A stretch of DNA of 64,000 nucleotides, taken from the NCBI RefSeq assembly GCF_000442515.1, contig NZ_AQPH01000004.1, positions 1 through 64,000 of the forward strand. The letters are read 5' to 3'. The notes under the pieces were generated by a model, which was not told the DNA's origin, made no database searches, and was given only the letters and a program-made list of their open reading frames with translations. This document shows, one piece after another, positions 24,706 to 33,682 of the stretch (position 1 is its first letter; every line of letters begins with the position of its first letter). The translations under genes were made by a program, and so were the position numbers. The stretch comes from Magnetospirillum fulvum MGU-K5. GTDB lineage: Bacteria; Pseudomonadota; Alphaproteobacteria; Rhodospirillales; Magnetospirillaceae.

Positions 24706-25118
24706 GTCCGTTGCGTGCCGCCGTTCTGGGCGGGCTGGCTTTGTTGCTGTCCGCCTGCGCCGGCGGGCCGTCGCGCTCGCCCGGCGATGGCGGCGATGGC
24801 GGGCTGGATCGATCCGGCGGGGCGTCGGGGGGCGGCTTCTCCGGCCGTCCGGCCGCCACCGTGCTGGAGGAACTGAAGGGACTGAGCAAGGCCGATATCG
24901 AGCGACGGTTCGGCACGCCCGCTTTACGCCGTAGCGAAGCGACCGCCGAAATCTGGCAGTACCGCACCCGCACCTGTTCGCTCGACGTGTTTCTGTACCG
25001 TCAGCCCAATAAAAGCGTGACGGTGTCGTATGCCGCCGTGCGCGGCCCGTCCGGGGCACAAATCGGCGAGGCCGAGTGTCTGAAGGCGGTGCAGACCGCC
25101 CGCGCCGGGGAGAATTAG
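24702..25118 (+). CDS. Small lipoprotein of unknown function
   Basis: A 138-residue product with a lipoprotein signal peptide: LGGLALLLSAC with the lipobox LLSAC, acylated Cys at residue 19. A glycine/serine-rich linker follows (about 20-50). The C-terminal domain starts at VLEELKGLSKADIERRFGTP and contains AEIWQYRTRTCSLDVFLY, a pattern reminiscent of small SmpA/BamE-type outer-membrane domains, but I cannot confirm the family. ATG overlaps the previous gene's stop, so it is co-translated with the EI24-like protein. Its last 4 bases overlap the convergent mug gene. Confidence 0.75.
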   Translation: MSPLRAAVLGGLALLLSACAGGPSRSPGDGGDGGLDRSGGASGGGFSGRPAATVLEELKGLSKADIERRFGTPALRRSEATAEIWQYRTRTCSLDVFLYRQPNKSVTVSYAAVRGPSGAQIGEAECLKAVQTARAGEN

Positions 25119-25621
25119 GGGGCGGAAAGGCGTAAGGCGCGGACCCGCTCGGCCAAATCGTGCCAGGGGGCGAGATCGAAATAGCCCCGCGCCCGCCCCG
25201 AGGTCGAAGGAACCACCAGCAACGGGATTCCGTCCAGGCTTTCCGCCTGAAGGCCGTAGGAGATCGTTTTCTTGCCGAAATAAGTCGCGGCGGCATATTT
25301 GCTGTCAAAGGCGATCAGGCCGGGGCGGAAGCAACGCATTTTGGCGGTAAAAGACGGCACGTCGAAGCCGGAGCGGCTGAGATCGGAATCCGCCCCCCAT
25401 TCGACTTTGTTAAGGTCGGTCAGGCCGATGCCGAAGCGGGTCAGCATCGGATACTGACCGGGTTCGAGCTGATGCGGCGTCAGACCGATTGCGTGCAGCG
25501 TTTTCCAGAAGATGTTGCCGGGATGGGCGTAATAGGCCCCGGCCTCTTTCGAGGCTCGGCTGGGGGCGGTGCCGCACAGGACGAGGGATAATCCCTCGGT
25601 AAGCAAATCCGGGATAATCAT
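25115..25621 (-). CDS. mug: G/U mismatch-specific DNA glycosylase Mug
   Basis: Removes uracil or thymine mispaired with guanine and some etheno adducts. The 168-residue product has the active-site LCGTAPSRASKEAGAYYAHPGNIFWK near residue 15, in place of the E. coli GINPG-type motif, and the intercalation loop VVPSTSGRARG near 135. This wording is typical of alphaproteobacterial Mug/TDG proteins. It is convergent with the lipoprotein gene and divergent from secB. Confidence 0.88.
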   Translation of the reverse strand: MIIPDLLTEGLSLVLCGTAPSRASKEAGAYYAHPGNIFWKTLHAIGLTPHQLEPGQYPMLTRFGIGLTDLNKVEWGADSDLSRSGFDVPSFTAKMRCFRPGLIAFDSKYAAATYFGKKTISYGLQAESLDGIPLLVVPSTSGRARGYFDLAPWHDLAERVRALRLSAP

Positions 25622-25630
25622 CGCGACCGA

Positions 25631-25658
25631 TTGGGACAGAACAAAGACAGTGTAGCAT
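25631..25658 (+). promoter_or_regulatory. Possible promoter of secB
   Basis: TTGGGA (25631-25636) and TAGCAT (25653-25658) with 16-base spacing, about 90 bases before the secB start. The match is moderate. Confidence 0.35.
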
Positions 25659-25748
25659 AAGGTGGTGGCTCGTATTGTACGAGACCGCGATCCGTGCTAC
25701 CCGAACTGTGCCGGTTGCGTCGGCCCGCACAATCCGCAGGAGAAGAAG

Positions 25749-26213
25749 ATGACCGATTCCCAAAACCCGACGGAGAATGCTCCGGCGCTGAAGATTCACG
25801 GACAGTACATCAAGGATCTTTCGTTCGAAATTCCGAATGCTCCCCAGGTGTTCCTGGAAGCGCAGGGTGAGGCTCCGGAAATTCCGATCCAGGTCGATGT
25901 CAGCGCGGGCAATGTCGGGCAGAATCTGTTCGAGGTCGTTTTGCGCCTGCGTGTCGAAGCGCGGACCAGCGGCAAGGCGCTGTTCATCGTCGAACTCGAT
26001 TACGCCGGGTTGTTCGCGCTGAACCTGCCGGAGGATCAGATCGCTCCCTACCTGCTGATCGAATGCCCGCGTCTGCTGTTCCCGTTTGCCCGCGCCATCA
26101 TCGCCGACGTGACCCGCGATGGCGGCTTCCCGCCGCTGGTGCTTCAGCCGCTCGATTTCGTCGCACTCTACCGCACCCGTCTCGAGGAACAGGCTGCCGC
26201 TGGCACTGCCTGA
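25749..26213 (+). CDS. secB: Protein-export chaperone SecB
   Basis: Tetrameric cytosolic chaperone that holds preproteins unfolded and hands them to SecA. The 154-residue product has IHGQYIKDLSFEIPNAPQVF near residue 15 and the conserved LLFPFARAIIADVTRDGGFPPLVLQPLDF near 110-140. A strong AGGAGAAG site precedes ATG at 25749; the open frame begins further upstream without support. dnaQ is convergent on the other side of a hairpin-rich gap, the usual alphaproteobacterial dnaQ/secB neighbourhood, here detached from the origin. Confidence 0.97.
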   Translation: MTDSQNPTENAPALKIHGQYIKDLSFEIPNAPQVFLEAQGEAPEIPIQVDVSAGNVGQNLFEVVLRLRVEARTSGKALFIVELDYAGLFALNLPEDQIAPYLLIECPRLLFPFARAIIADVTRDGGFPPLVLQPLDFVALYRTRLEEQAAAGTA

Positions 26214-26230
26214 TCCGTCCGAAGGGTTTG

Positions 26231-26256
26231 TCTCTCTCCCCCGCGGGGGAGAGAGA
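26231..26256 (+). terminator. Perfect 26-base palindrome after secB
   Basis: Self-complementary sequence of 26 bases (CT-rich arm, GC centre, GA-rich arm) followed by TTTAATCC. It lies 18 bases after the secB stop and can form a 12 bp stem; a plausible terminator. Confidence 0.65.
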
Positions 26257-26288
26257 TTTAATCCGCGCGAGCCCCTCATTCGCCGGGC

Positions 26289-26414
26289 GCGGCCCATCCG
26301 GGCCGCTTGGCTCCGCGCCACGCACGCAACGGCGTGCAACATATGTTTGCCGACGAAGTCGGGCGGCGCGTGGCCCTTTGGGCCTAGACCCAAGCGGCTC
26401 AAAGAGCAGCTTGG
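26289..26414. repeat. Array of five small hairpins between secB and dnaQ
   Basis: Consecutive stems at 26289-26306 (7 bp), 26322-26337 (6 bp), 26350-26362 (5 bp), 26372-26384 (5 bp) and 26390-26414 (11 bp with one mismatch, AAA loop). No convincing frame is present. It could be a terminator cluster, a repeat element or a structured RNA. Confidence 0.5.
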
Positions 26415-26425
26415 TATAAATTCAC

Positions 26426-27115
26426 TTATTCGCTCGTGCCGTCCCGCGTCCAGATCGGGTTCTTCAGCTTGGCGATGAAGGCGGCATGGGTCTCGGCCTC
26501 GGCTTCGGGGACGCTGTGCGGACGGGCCGGGCGGGCGATCCGCACGACCGGGGTGCCGCGTGACGCCCCTTGCCGGTCGAGCACGCCCAGTTCAAGACCG
26601 GGCTGACGTCCCCCGATCAATTGCAGATAGACTTCGGCCAGCAGCTCGGAATCGAGCAAGGCTCCGTGCTGGGTGCGGTGGGTGTTGTCGATGTCGAAGC
26701 GACGGCACAGCGCGTCGAGATTGGCCTGGGCGCCGGGAAACCGTTTGCGCGCCATCGCCACTGTGTCGATCGCCCGCGACATCGGCAGGGTCGGCCGCCC
26801 GATCCGCGCCAGTTCGGCGTTGAGGAAGCGCATGTCGAACTCGGCGTTGTGAATCACCAGCGTCGAGTCGGCAATGAAGTCGAGGAAGGACTGGGCGATA
26901 TCGGAGAATAGCGGTTTGTCGGCCAGAAACGCCGCCGACAGGCCGTGGACCTTGAACGCCTCTTCCGGCATGTCGCGCTCGGGATTGACGTAACGGTGGA
27001 ACACCTCGCCGGTGGGGAGGTGGTTGAATAACTCGACGCAGCCGATTTCGACCAGACGGTGGCCGGACAGCGGGTCAAAGCCGGTCGTTTCGGTATCGAG
27101 AACAATTTCGCGCAT
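26426..27115 (-). CDS. dnaQ: DNA polymerase III epsilon subunit (3'-5' proofreading exonuclease)
   Basis: DEDDh exonuclease of the replicative polymerase. The 229-residue product shows all catalytic motifs: Exo I LDTETTGFDP near residue 6, Exo II HNAEFDMRFLN near 96 and Exo III HGALLDSELLAEVY near 150. The C-terminal part (from about 175) would bind the alpha subunit. ATG 27115 was chosen because the exonuclease fold starts immediately and GGAG lies upstream; the frame runs back to 27163 with proline-rich sequence. The DUF2336 gene ends 34 bases upstream. Confidence 0.96.
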   Translation of the reverse strand: MREIVLDTETTGFDPLSGHRLVEIGCVELFNHLPTGEVFHRYVNPERDMPEEAFKVHGLSAAFLADKPLFSDIAQSFLDFIADSTLVIHNAEFDMRFLNAELARIGRPTLPMSRAIDTVAMARKRFPGAQANLDALCRRFDIDNTHRTQHGALLDSELLAEVYLQLIGGRQPGLELGVLDRQGASRGTPVVRIARPARPHSVPEAEAETHAAFIAKLKNPIWTRDGTSE

Positions 27116-27149
27116 CGGGGGCGCTCCAGGGGGACGCGGACGGGGAACC

Positions 27150-28433
27150 CTACTCGGTGGCACCGAAAAATTCGAGTTGCCACTCCATTTCCCGGATGGT
27201 CAGCGGGAAATCGCCGCCGTTGGGCGGGATCACCCGTGCCGCGGGCAGACGCAACAGCCGGGTCTGAAGCTGCAACGCCAGTCCGGCGGACAGACCGGCT
27301 TTCCAGGTGACGGCAATGATGCCCTTGGCGCTTTGGGTGTCGATCACCTTGGTCACGCTCTTGGCGGGCAAGTGCGCCAGCAAGATCAGGGCGGCGGTGA
27401 CAAAGGACAAATCGCCCGAAGCCAGCGCGGTGTCGATCGTCGTTTCGGTCAATTGCCCGCTGTCCCTCAGGGCCAGGGCGCGGGCTTCTGCCTCGTTGCG
27501 CTCGGCCTTGCTGCGGTCGGCGGCCTTGGCCTCGGGCGAGGCGGCGGCGGCTTCGGCGATCCGCTTTTCCACCGCCTGCGCCACCAGCGAGGCGGTTTCT
27601 GGTTCAAGATCGTCCCGCTCGGCCAGGGTGCGGAGCAGATCGGCGGCGACGAACCGGGCCAGACGCTGGGCCACCCGCGCCGGAAGTTTGGGCCGTTCGA
27701 CGAAGGGACGGTGCCAGGCTTCGATGTCGGCGGCGCGATGGACCAGCCGGTCCAGCGTCTCTTCGCGGATTTGTGCCAGTGGATTGCCAAGCAGGACGGC
27801 AATCGCTTCGGTATCGTCGGTGGCGGCGATCGCGTCACAGACCTGGGTGTTGATTCCGGCGCGGCGCGAGATCGCCGCCAGTGCGCCGGGGATCGGTCCC
27901 GCCCCGATGATCTCGAGCAGATCCTCGTCGGTGAGAACCGGGGAGAACCGCAGGATCGGTCCGGCCACCACCAGTTCGGCATCGCGGGCGAGACGGCGGA
28001 TCACTTCGGGCGGGGCGTTGGCGACGTCCTTCAACGCCTCGGACAGGATTTGCCGGATGCGCGGCACCTGATCGCGGGCGACGATCTCCAGCGCCTCGAA
28101 GGTCAGGCGGCGCAGGCGGTCCTGATCGTGGGCGGACAGGCCGGGGGCCAGCCGGGCGATCTTGGCGGCCAGATCGCCACGAACCGAATCATCGCAATCG
28201 GCGGCCAGCAGCAAATTGGCCTGGGGCGGAGCGGAATCGTTGGCGGCGACCGAACGGCGGACGACGGGGTCGCTATCCTCGGCGAGGAAATAGAGGATTT
28301 CGGGGCGGATATCCGCGCGTCGGGCCAGATCGGAACGGATTTTGGAATCGGGGTGGGCGGCCAGATCCTTGGCCCGGTCGTAATCGATCGGGGGAGCGCC
28401 GCCACCAAACAGCCGCTTCAGGAATCCCGCCAC
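27150..28433 (-). CDS. DUF2336 domain protein
   Basis: A 427-residue, mostly alpha-helical protein with repeated short helical pairs resembling HEAT-like units (for example SKIRSDLARRADIRPEILYFLAED and DPVVRRSVAAND within residues 30-70, and similar segments to about 260). This matches the DUF2336 family common in Rhodospirillales and Rhizobiales, whose role is not established. A charged, coiled-coil-prone segment lies around 285-320. The start is GTG at 28433 with AGAGG 7 bases upstream. It begins 9 bases after the diguanylate cyclase stop, so the two are probably co-transcribed, hinting at a link to signalling. Confidence 0.8.
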   Translation of the reverse strand: MAGFLKRLFGGGAPPIDYDRAKDLAAHPDSKIRSDLARRADIRPEILYFLAEDSDPVVRRSVAANDSAPPQANLLLAADCDDSVRGDLAAKIARLAPGLSAHDQDRLRRLTFEALEIVARDQVPRIRQILSEALKDVANAPPEVIRRLARDAELVVAGPILRFSPVLTDEDLLEIIGAGPIPGALAAISRRAGINTQVCDAIAATDDTEAIAVLLGNPLAQIREETLDRLVHRAADIEAWHRPFVERPKLPARVAQRLARFVAADLLRTLAERDDLEPETASLVAQAVEKRIAEAAAASPEAKAADRSKAERNEAEARALALRDSGQLTETTIDTALASGDLSFVTAALILLAHLPAKSVTKVIDTQSAKGIIAVTWKAGLSAGLALQLQTRLLRLPAARVIPPNGGDFPLTIREMEWQLEFFGATE

Positions 28434-28442
28434 GATGCGCCT

Positions 28443-30125
28443 CTACTCTCCGATCCGAACCGTTGCGGGCGACGGCGGTGCCAGCCGCCAGGCCCCCTTG
28501 CCTCCCCGTTTGACCTCGTACATTGCTTTGTCGGCGCGGGCGATCAAGGCTTCGATCGTTTCCGCCTCGCCGCCGGAATGGACCGCGACCCCCAGCGAGA
28601 ACAGCAACGGCTTGTCCGGGCTGCCGGAATAGCAGGCCAGTTGAGCCCCCGCCGTCAGCAATTCCTCGCAGCGGCGCACCGCGATCTTTTCCTCGGCGGC
28701 TTCCAGCCAGATGGCGAATTCATCGCCGCCCAGCCGGGCGATCAGGTCGGTCGGCCGGGTGTGCTGGACCATCAGGTCGCGCACCGCCAGCAACGCGCGG
28801 TCGCCGGTCTGGTGGCCGTGGACGTCGTTGACCGCCTTGAAATTATCGAGATCGACATAGATCAGCGCCGCCGGGCGGCCTTCGCGCAGCAGGCGTTGGA
28901 AGCGGCGGGCGATCTCCTCGAAAAAGGCGCGGCGGTTGAACAGGCCGGTCAGCCCATCGGTCCGCGACAATTTCAGCACCCGTTCGTGATTGGCGATCTG
29001 CTCGGCGGCCAACCCGACCTGATTGGCGACATCGTCGATCAGCAGGCGGTCATCGTCGCCCCAGGCGGCGCGCTCCGCCGTCCGCCACAGCAGAACTGCA
29101 CCATTGACCGAATGGCGATAGCGGCACACCGTCGCCAGCACCCGCCAGCTCTCGTGATCGTTATCGAAATGATCGGAATCGGCCAGGGATTCGAGCACGA
29201 TTTGCTCTGGCCCCGCCTCGCCGAACGCTGCGGCCAGGGAAAAGCCGCCATCCTCGGGCCGCAGGCGGAAGATCTGGCATCCCGACGCGCCCAGGGCGCG
29301 GGCGGTGGCTTCGGCTGCGGCTTGCAGCATACCGGCCGGTTCGACCTCGTCGCGAATGGTGCGGACGATATAACTGAGCAGCCGTTCGCGGGCGTTGGCG
29401 CGCGACAAGGCGGCATCGCGCAGTCGTTCCTGGGTTACGTCGCGGCAGACCCCACGGGTGCCGCGCCACTCGCCCGTATCACCGTGCAGCGGCATCGCCG
29501 AAATCAGCACGCAGACCTGAGCCCCGTCGCTTTGGCGCATCCACACCTCGACATCCTCGATCGGGCCATTGGCTTCGAACGGGTTGGCGGCGGCGGGGGA
29601 ATTATCCTGAACGACGAATTCGGCGGGACGGCGGCCGATCAGTTCGTCGGCGGCATGGCCCAGCGCCCCCTTGGGACTGACGAAAACGAAGCGGCCATCG
29701 GCTCCGATCTCCCAGGCGAAGTCGCTGGAGATTTCGACCAGATCCTTATAACGCTGCCGGGATTCAACCAAAGCGGCGCGCAGATTGCGCTCCAGCGTTA
29801 CGTCGCGTCCCAGCAGAATCGATAGCCCGCTCTGGGCTGGCAGGGCGACGAGATCGAACACCAAAGCGCCGCCGCCCGCCAGGGGCAGGCATTCAAGCGA
29901 GGTGGTTCCCGGCATTGACAGCAGATCGGACAGGCAGGCGATCCGTCCCTGGGTGACGGCGGCGGCCAATCCCTCGCCGCGTCCATTGCTGGCAATCACC
30001 GATCCGTGGGCATCCAGGACAACCGCTGGCCCGGGAAACGCGGACAGCCCGTCCGCTCCCAGGGACAAAGCAAGCTGTCCCCCGTGTGACGATCCGCCGC
30101 GTGGATTGTGGTCGCGTGCCACCAT
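28443..30125 (-). CDS. Diguanylate cyclase with PAS, GAF-like and GGDEF domains
   Basis: Predicted c-di-GMP synthase of 560 residues, soluble, with no membrane segment. In the chosen frame a PAS-like region lies near 25-100, a clear PAS domain near 120-240 (QRYKDLVEISSDFAWEIGADGRFVFVSPK, ending with a PAC segment GTRGVCRDVTQERL), a GAF-like region near 255-385, and a GGDEF domain from about 390. The active site is intact (ARLGGDEFAIWLE) and an inhibitory RxxD site sits exactly five residues before it (RPTD), so product feedback is expected. The frame extends to 30242; ATGs at 30227, 30170 and 30125 are possible. I chose 30125 because earlier residues look like no domain, with limited certainty. 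Confidence 0.85.
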   Translation of the reverse strand: MVARDHNPRGGSSHGGQLALSLGADGLSAFPGPAVVLDAHGSVIASNGRGEGLAAAVTQGRIACLSDLLSMPGTTSLECLPLAGGGALVFDLVALPAQSGLSILLGRDVTLERNLRAALVESRQRYKDLVEISSDFAWEIGADGRFVFVSPKGALGHAADELIGRRPAEFVVQDNSPAAANPFEANGPIEDVEVWMRQSDGAQVCVLISAMPLHGDTGEWRGTRGVCRDVTQERLRDAALSRANARERLLSYIVRTIRDEVEPAGMLQAAAEATARALGASGCQIFRLRPEDGGFSLAAAFGEAGPEQIVLESLADSDHFDNDHESWRVLATVCRYRHSVNGAVLLWRTAERAAWGDDDRLLIDDVANQVGLAAEQIANHERVLKLSRTDGLTGLFNRRAFFEEIARRFQRLLREGRPAALIYVDLDNFKAVNDVHGHQTGDRALLAVRDLMVQHTRPTDLIARLGGDEFAIWLEAAEEKIAVRRCEELLTAGAQLACYSGSPDKPLLFSLGVAVHSGGEAETIEALIARADKAMYEVKRGGKGAWRLAPPSPATVRIGE

Positions 30126-30401
30126 GTCAGCAAATCCAGGATAGTCCCCGACAGACCCGATACATACCATAGGCAAGGCCGGGAAACGACCCCCTTGACT
30201 ATGGCGATGCCGTCTTCCGCCCCTCATGATCCCTATGGTCAAAAGCGGGCAATCTGATTTTACGATTGTGAATTATTGCTCAGGCGGACTTTTTGTGTGA
30301 GGTGTCGTCTTCGCCTGAACCACGATGTTGACCGTATTCCGATTCCATTGAAACGCGTTCGCCGCCAACTCTTCCCCACGCTCGCGCCGCGCCGGAGTGG
30401 G

Positions 30402-30803
30402 TTAGCGGAACAGCATTTTCGAGATCAGCACGTCGCGGGTATTCTCGCTGCCCGGTTCCTTGCGGGCGATTTCGAGCGCCAGCGATTTCACCATCGGTGC
30501 CGGATTGGCCTGGGCGTATTCGTCGTAAGGAATGACGTTGAAGGCCATCCGCATCTTGTCGGACAGGTGCTTTTCCGAAAACTTCGCTTCCTCGGGAACC
30601 AGAAGAATCAGGTCGATCGACGACATGTGGTATTGCCCGGCCTTGTCGTACAGTTCCAGCGCGATGGTGGGCAGGCGGACATAGCGCTCGCCCTTGCCGG
30701 GAACCGGCAGGCGGTCGTTTTTCTTTTCCTTTTTCTCCTCGGCGCGGAGGCTGAGGGGACTGAGGGCGGCCAGGGCGGCGAGGACGAAGGTGCGGCGGCG
30801 CAT
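30402..30803 (-). CDS. Small exported protein, possibly FliL-like
   Basis: A 133-residue product with an N-terminal signal (MRRRTFVLAALAALSPLSLRA), whose double arginine is Tat-like. The mature part has a beta-rich stretch ERYVRLPTIALELYDKAGQ, SSIDLILLVP and a C-terminal RDVLISKMLF, which resembles the end of FliL/stomatin-like domains, but similarity is too weak to be sure. A good AAGGAAAT site precedes the ATG. It follows the cNMP-binding gene by 11 bases and is the last gene of the nad operon. Function unknown. Confidence 0.65.
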   Translation of the reverse strand: MRRRTFVLAALAALSPLSLRAEEKKEKKNDRLPVPGKGERYVRLPTIALELYDKAGQYHMSSIDLILLVPEEAKFSEKHLSDKMRMAFNVIPYDEYAQANPAPMVKSLALEIARKEPGSENTRDVLISKMLFR

Positions 30804-30814
30804 CGGGATTTCCT

Positions 30815-31201
30815 TTACGGCTTCTTGTCGTACTGGGCGAGCAGCAGAGCGGCTTCGGCCAGTTCGGCCCCCATGGCGCGGATATTGCCAAGCAGGGCGT
30901 TGACGATCACCTTGACCCCCTTGGGGGCAAGCTCAAGCTGACCAGCCAGCCGATCCTTGGGGATCAGCACACAGGTGGTTTCCTCGACCGCCTCGGCGGT
31001 TGCCATCCGGGGCTGATCGTCGATCAGCGCCATCTCGCCGAAAATGCCGCCGCGTCGAACCTCGCCCAGTTCAATCTGGCGGCCCTCGCGGGTCTTGTAG
31101 ATCCGCACCTTGCCGAGTTCGACGACAAAGGCGGTGGTCCCGGCCTCACCTTCGGTGAAGATCACCGTGCCGGGCGGGAAGACGAGGCGGCGCGGTGCCA
31201 T
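30815..31201 (-). CDS. Stand-alone cyclic nucleotide-binding domain protein
   Basis: A 128-residue protein consisting of one cNMP-binding domain: VFPPGTVIFTEGEAGTTAFVVELGKVRIY at the start and the phosphate-binding cassette GGIFGEMALIDDQPRMATAEA near residues 50-70. The cassette keeps the Gly-Glu and the Arg before the conserved Ala-Thr, so it may really bind cAMP or cGMP. There is no DNA-binding helix-turn-helix and no kinase, so it would act through a partner. It starts 5 bases after the nadB stop and is almost certainly co-transcribed with nadA-nadC-nadB. Confidence 0.85.
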   Translation of the reverse strand: MAPRRLVFPPGTVIFTEGEAGTTAFVVELGKVRIYKTREGRQIELGEVRRGGIFGEMALIDDQPRMATAEAVEETTCVLIPKDRLAGQLELAPKGVKVIVNALLGNIRAMGAELAEAALLLAQYDKKP

Positions 31202-31206
31202 CGCGC

Positions 31207-32829
31207 TCAGCCCACCCGGCGGATGGCGAAGGTCTTGGGGACCAGGATGGTGTTTTGCGGCGGGGCGACGGTGTCGAGGGTGGGGAAATCGATGGTGTAA
31301 TGCAGACCCCGGCTCTCGCGCCGGGCCAAGGCCGAGCGGATGATCAGGTCGGCGACCATCGCGAGGTTGCGCAGCTCAAGCAGATCGCTGGTAACGCGGA
31401 AGCTGCCGTAATAATCGCCGATCTCGTTCAGCAGCAGCTTGACCCGGTGACGGGCCCGCTCCAGCCGCTTGGTCGAACGGACGATGCCGACGTAATCCCA
31501 CATGAAGCGGCGCAGTTCGTCCCAATTGTGGGCGACCACCACCTCTTCGTCGGAATCGGTAACCCAGGTTTCGTCCCACGGTGCCAGCGGCGGCGGCGGC
31601 GGGATGGTGTCCAGCCGCTCGGCGATGTCGCGGGCGGCGGCGGCCCCGATCACCAGGCATTCCAGCAGCGAGTTCGAGGCCATCCGGTTGGCCCCATGCA
31701 GCCCGGTGCAAGCCACCTCGCCCACTGCATACAGATTGTCGACGTCGGTATGGCCGGACAGGTCAGTCATTACCCCACCGCAGGTATAGTGCGCCGCCGG
31801 AACCACCGGCAGCGGCTCGCGGGTCATGTCAAAGCCGAACTTCAGCGCCTCGGCATAGACGGTGGGGAAATGGTGGGTGATGAACTCGGCCGGACGGTGG
31901 CTGATGTCGAGATAGACGCACTCGCAGCCCAGACGCTTCATCACATCGTCGATGGCGCGGGCGACGATGTCACGCGGTGCCAGTTCGCCGCGCGGGTCGT
32001 ACTCGTCCATGAAGCGGGTCCCGTCGGGGCGCAGCAGCCGCCCGCCCTCGCCCCGCACCGCTTCGGTGACCAGGAAGGATTTGGCGCGGGGATGGTACAG
32101 GCAAGTCGGGTGAAACTGGCTGAATTCCAGGTTGGCGACCCGGCAGCCCGCCCGCCACGCCATCGCCATGCCGTCGCCGGTCGACCCGTCGGGGTTCGAG
32201 GAATAGAGATAGACCTTCGACGCGCCGCCGCTGGCCAGCAGCACCGAGCGGGCGGGAAAGCGGTGGACCCGCCCGTCGCGGCGGTCAAGCGCATAGGCCC
32301 CGACGCAGCGGCCCTGACGGCCCTGCGGAAGCTTCTCGCGAATCAGATCGACAGCGTTATGATTTTCGAACAGGATCGCGCCGCTGTCGCGCAGCCGGGA
32401 TTCCAGGCTGGTCTGAACCGCCAGACCGGTGGCATCGGCGGAATGGACGATGCGGCGGTGGGAATGGCCGCCCTCGCGGGTCAGGTGAAGGCCACCATCT
32501 TCGTGGTCGAACATCACGCCATTGGCGATCAGCCAGCGGATCGCCGCCGGAGCCCCTTCGACGACGGCCCGCACCGCCGGTTCGTAGCACAGACCGCCAC
32601 CGGCAATCAGGGTATCGCGGATATGGGCCTCGATCGAATCGGTGGCGTCCAACACTGCGGCGATGCCGCCCTGGGCATATTTGGTGCTGCCTTCGGACAG
32701 GTCGGTCTTCGACAGCACCCCGACCCGCGCGGTGGGACGCAGCGCCAACAACCCCAGCGCCACCGACATCCCGGCCGCGCCCGAGCCGATTACCAGAAGG
32801 TCGAAGGGCGCTGTTTCCATCTCGCTCAT
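31207..32829 (-). CDS. nadB: L-aspartate oxidase NadB
   Basis: FAD enzyme that oxidises aspartate to iminoaspartate, the first step of de novo NAD synthesis. The 540-residue product has the dinucleotide-binding [19 protein letters not shown] at the N-terminus, the [14 protein letters not shown] active-site loop near 50, a catalytic region HPTCLYHP near 240, [16 protein letters not shown] near 285 and TCGGVMTD near 348. ATG at 32829 lies one base after the nadC stop codon; the open frame further upstream has no family sequence. The C-terminal helical domain is complete. Confidence 0.97.
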   Translation of the reverse strand: MSEMETAPFDLLVIGSGAAGMSVALGLLALRPTARVGVLSKTDLSEGSTKYAQGGIAAVLDATDSIEAHIRDTLIAGGGLCYEPAVRAVVEGAPAAIRWLIANGVMFDHEDGGLHLTREGGHSHRRIVHSADATGLAVQTSLESRLRDSGAILFENHNAVDLIREKLPQGRQGRCVGAYALDRRDGRVHRFPARSVLLASGGASKVYLYSSNPDGSTGDGMAMAWRAGCRVANLEFSQFHPTCLYHPRAKSFLVTEAVRGEGGRLLRPDGTRFMDEYDPRGELAPRDIVARAIDDVMKRLGCECVYLDISHRPAEFITHHFPTVYAEALKFGFDMTREPLPVVPAAHYTCGGVMTDLSGHTDVDNLYAVGEVACTGLHGANRMASNSLLECLVIGAAAARDIAERLDTIPPPPPLAPWDETWVTDSDEEVVVAHNWDELRRFMWDYVGIVRSTKRLERARHRVKLLLNEIGDYYGSFRVTSDLLELRNLAMVADLIIRSALARRESRGLHYTIDFPTLDTVAPPQNTILVPKTFAIRRVG

Positions 32830-32830
32830 G

Positions 32831-33682
32831 TCAGGTCCAATCCAGGCCAATATCCACAGCCGGTGCCGATTGAGTGATCCGACCGACCGAGACATAATCG
32901 ACGCCGGTCGCGGCGATGGCACCGATCGTCTCCAGCGTCACGCCGCCCGACGCTTCGGTTTCGCACCGTCCGGCCACCAACGCCACCGCCTGGCGCAAGA
33001 TATCGGGCGGCATGTTGTCGAGCAGAACGATATCGGCCCCCGCCTCGACCGCTTCGGCAACCTGGTCCAGGGTGTCGCATTCGGCCTCGACGGTGACGCC
33101 GCCGGCCTTGGCCCGCCGCACCGCCGCACCGATCCCGCCACAGACGGCAATATGGTTGTCCTTAATCAGGACGCCGTCAAACAGGCCCATCCGGTGGTTG
33201 GTCGCGCCGCCGCAGCGGGTGGCATATTTCGACAGCCGCCGCAGGCCGGGAATGGTCTTGCGGGTATCGAGCAAGGTGCAGCCGGTTCCAGCGATCCGCT
33301 CGACATAGCGCGCCGTCTCGGTGGCGATGCCGGACAGAAGCTGCAACAGGTTAAGAGCGGTGCGCTCGGCGGTCAGCAGCCCGCGCGCCGGTCCCTCAAT
33401 CTCGGCCAGCACGGTTCCGGCCGCGACCCGGTCGCCATCGGCGACGCGAGGAGTGAAGCGGGCGTCGGGCACCACCCGGCGAAACGATTCTTCGGCGACC
33501 GGCAGACCGGCGACAACCATCGCGTGGCGGGCCTGCATCACGCCTTTGAAGCGCAGATCGGCCGGGATCACCAGCGTCGAAGTGATATCGGCACCGGGGC
33601 CGCCCTTGTCCGCGCCGGTATCCTCGGCCAAGGCGGCATCAATCACCCGCCGGGCGTCATCCCAATCGATTTCAGGAGGCAT
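32831..33682 (-). CDS. nadC: Nicotinate-nucleotide pyrophosphorylase (quinolinate phosphoribosyltransferase) NadC
   Basis: Joins quinolinate with PRPP to form nicotinate mononucleotide. The 283-residue product has [16 protein letters not shown] near residue 105, the active-site [20 protein letters not shown] near 137, [17 protein letters not shown] near 160 and [10 protein letters not shown] near 198. It overlaps the end of nadA by 11 bases and is followed by nadB after one base, giving tight coupling of the whole pathway. Confidence 0.97.
   Translation of the reverse strand: MPPEIDWDDARRVIDAALAEDTGADKGGPGADITSTLVIPADLRFKGVMQARHAMVVAGLPVAEESFRRVVPDARFTPRVADGDRVAAGTVLAEIEGPARGLLTAERTALNLLQLLSGIATETARYVERIAGTGCTLLDTRKTIPGLRRLSKYATRCGGATNHRMGLFDGVLIKDNHIAVCGGIGAAVRRAKAGGVTVEAECDTLDQVAEAVEAGADIVLLDNMPPDILRQAVALVAGRCETEASGGVTLETIGAIAATGVDYVSVGRITQSAPAVDIGLDWT

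Noticed and set aside
27012-29825. Plus-strand open frame of 937 codons
   Set aside because: Antisense to the DUF2336 and GGDEF genes, both of which have real domains. The translation is Gly/Gln/Arg-rich without motifs.
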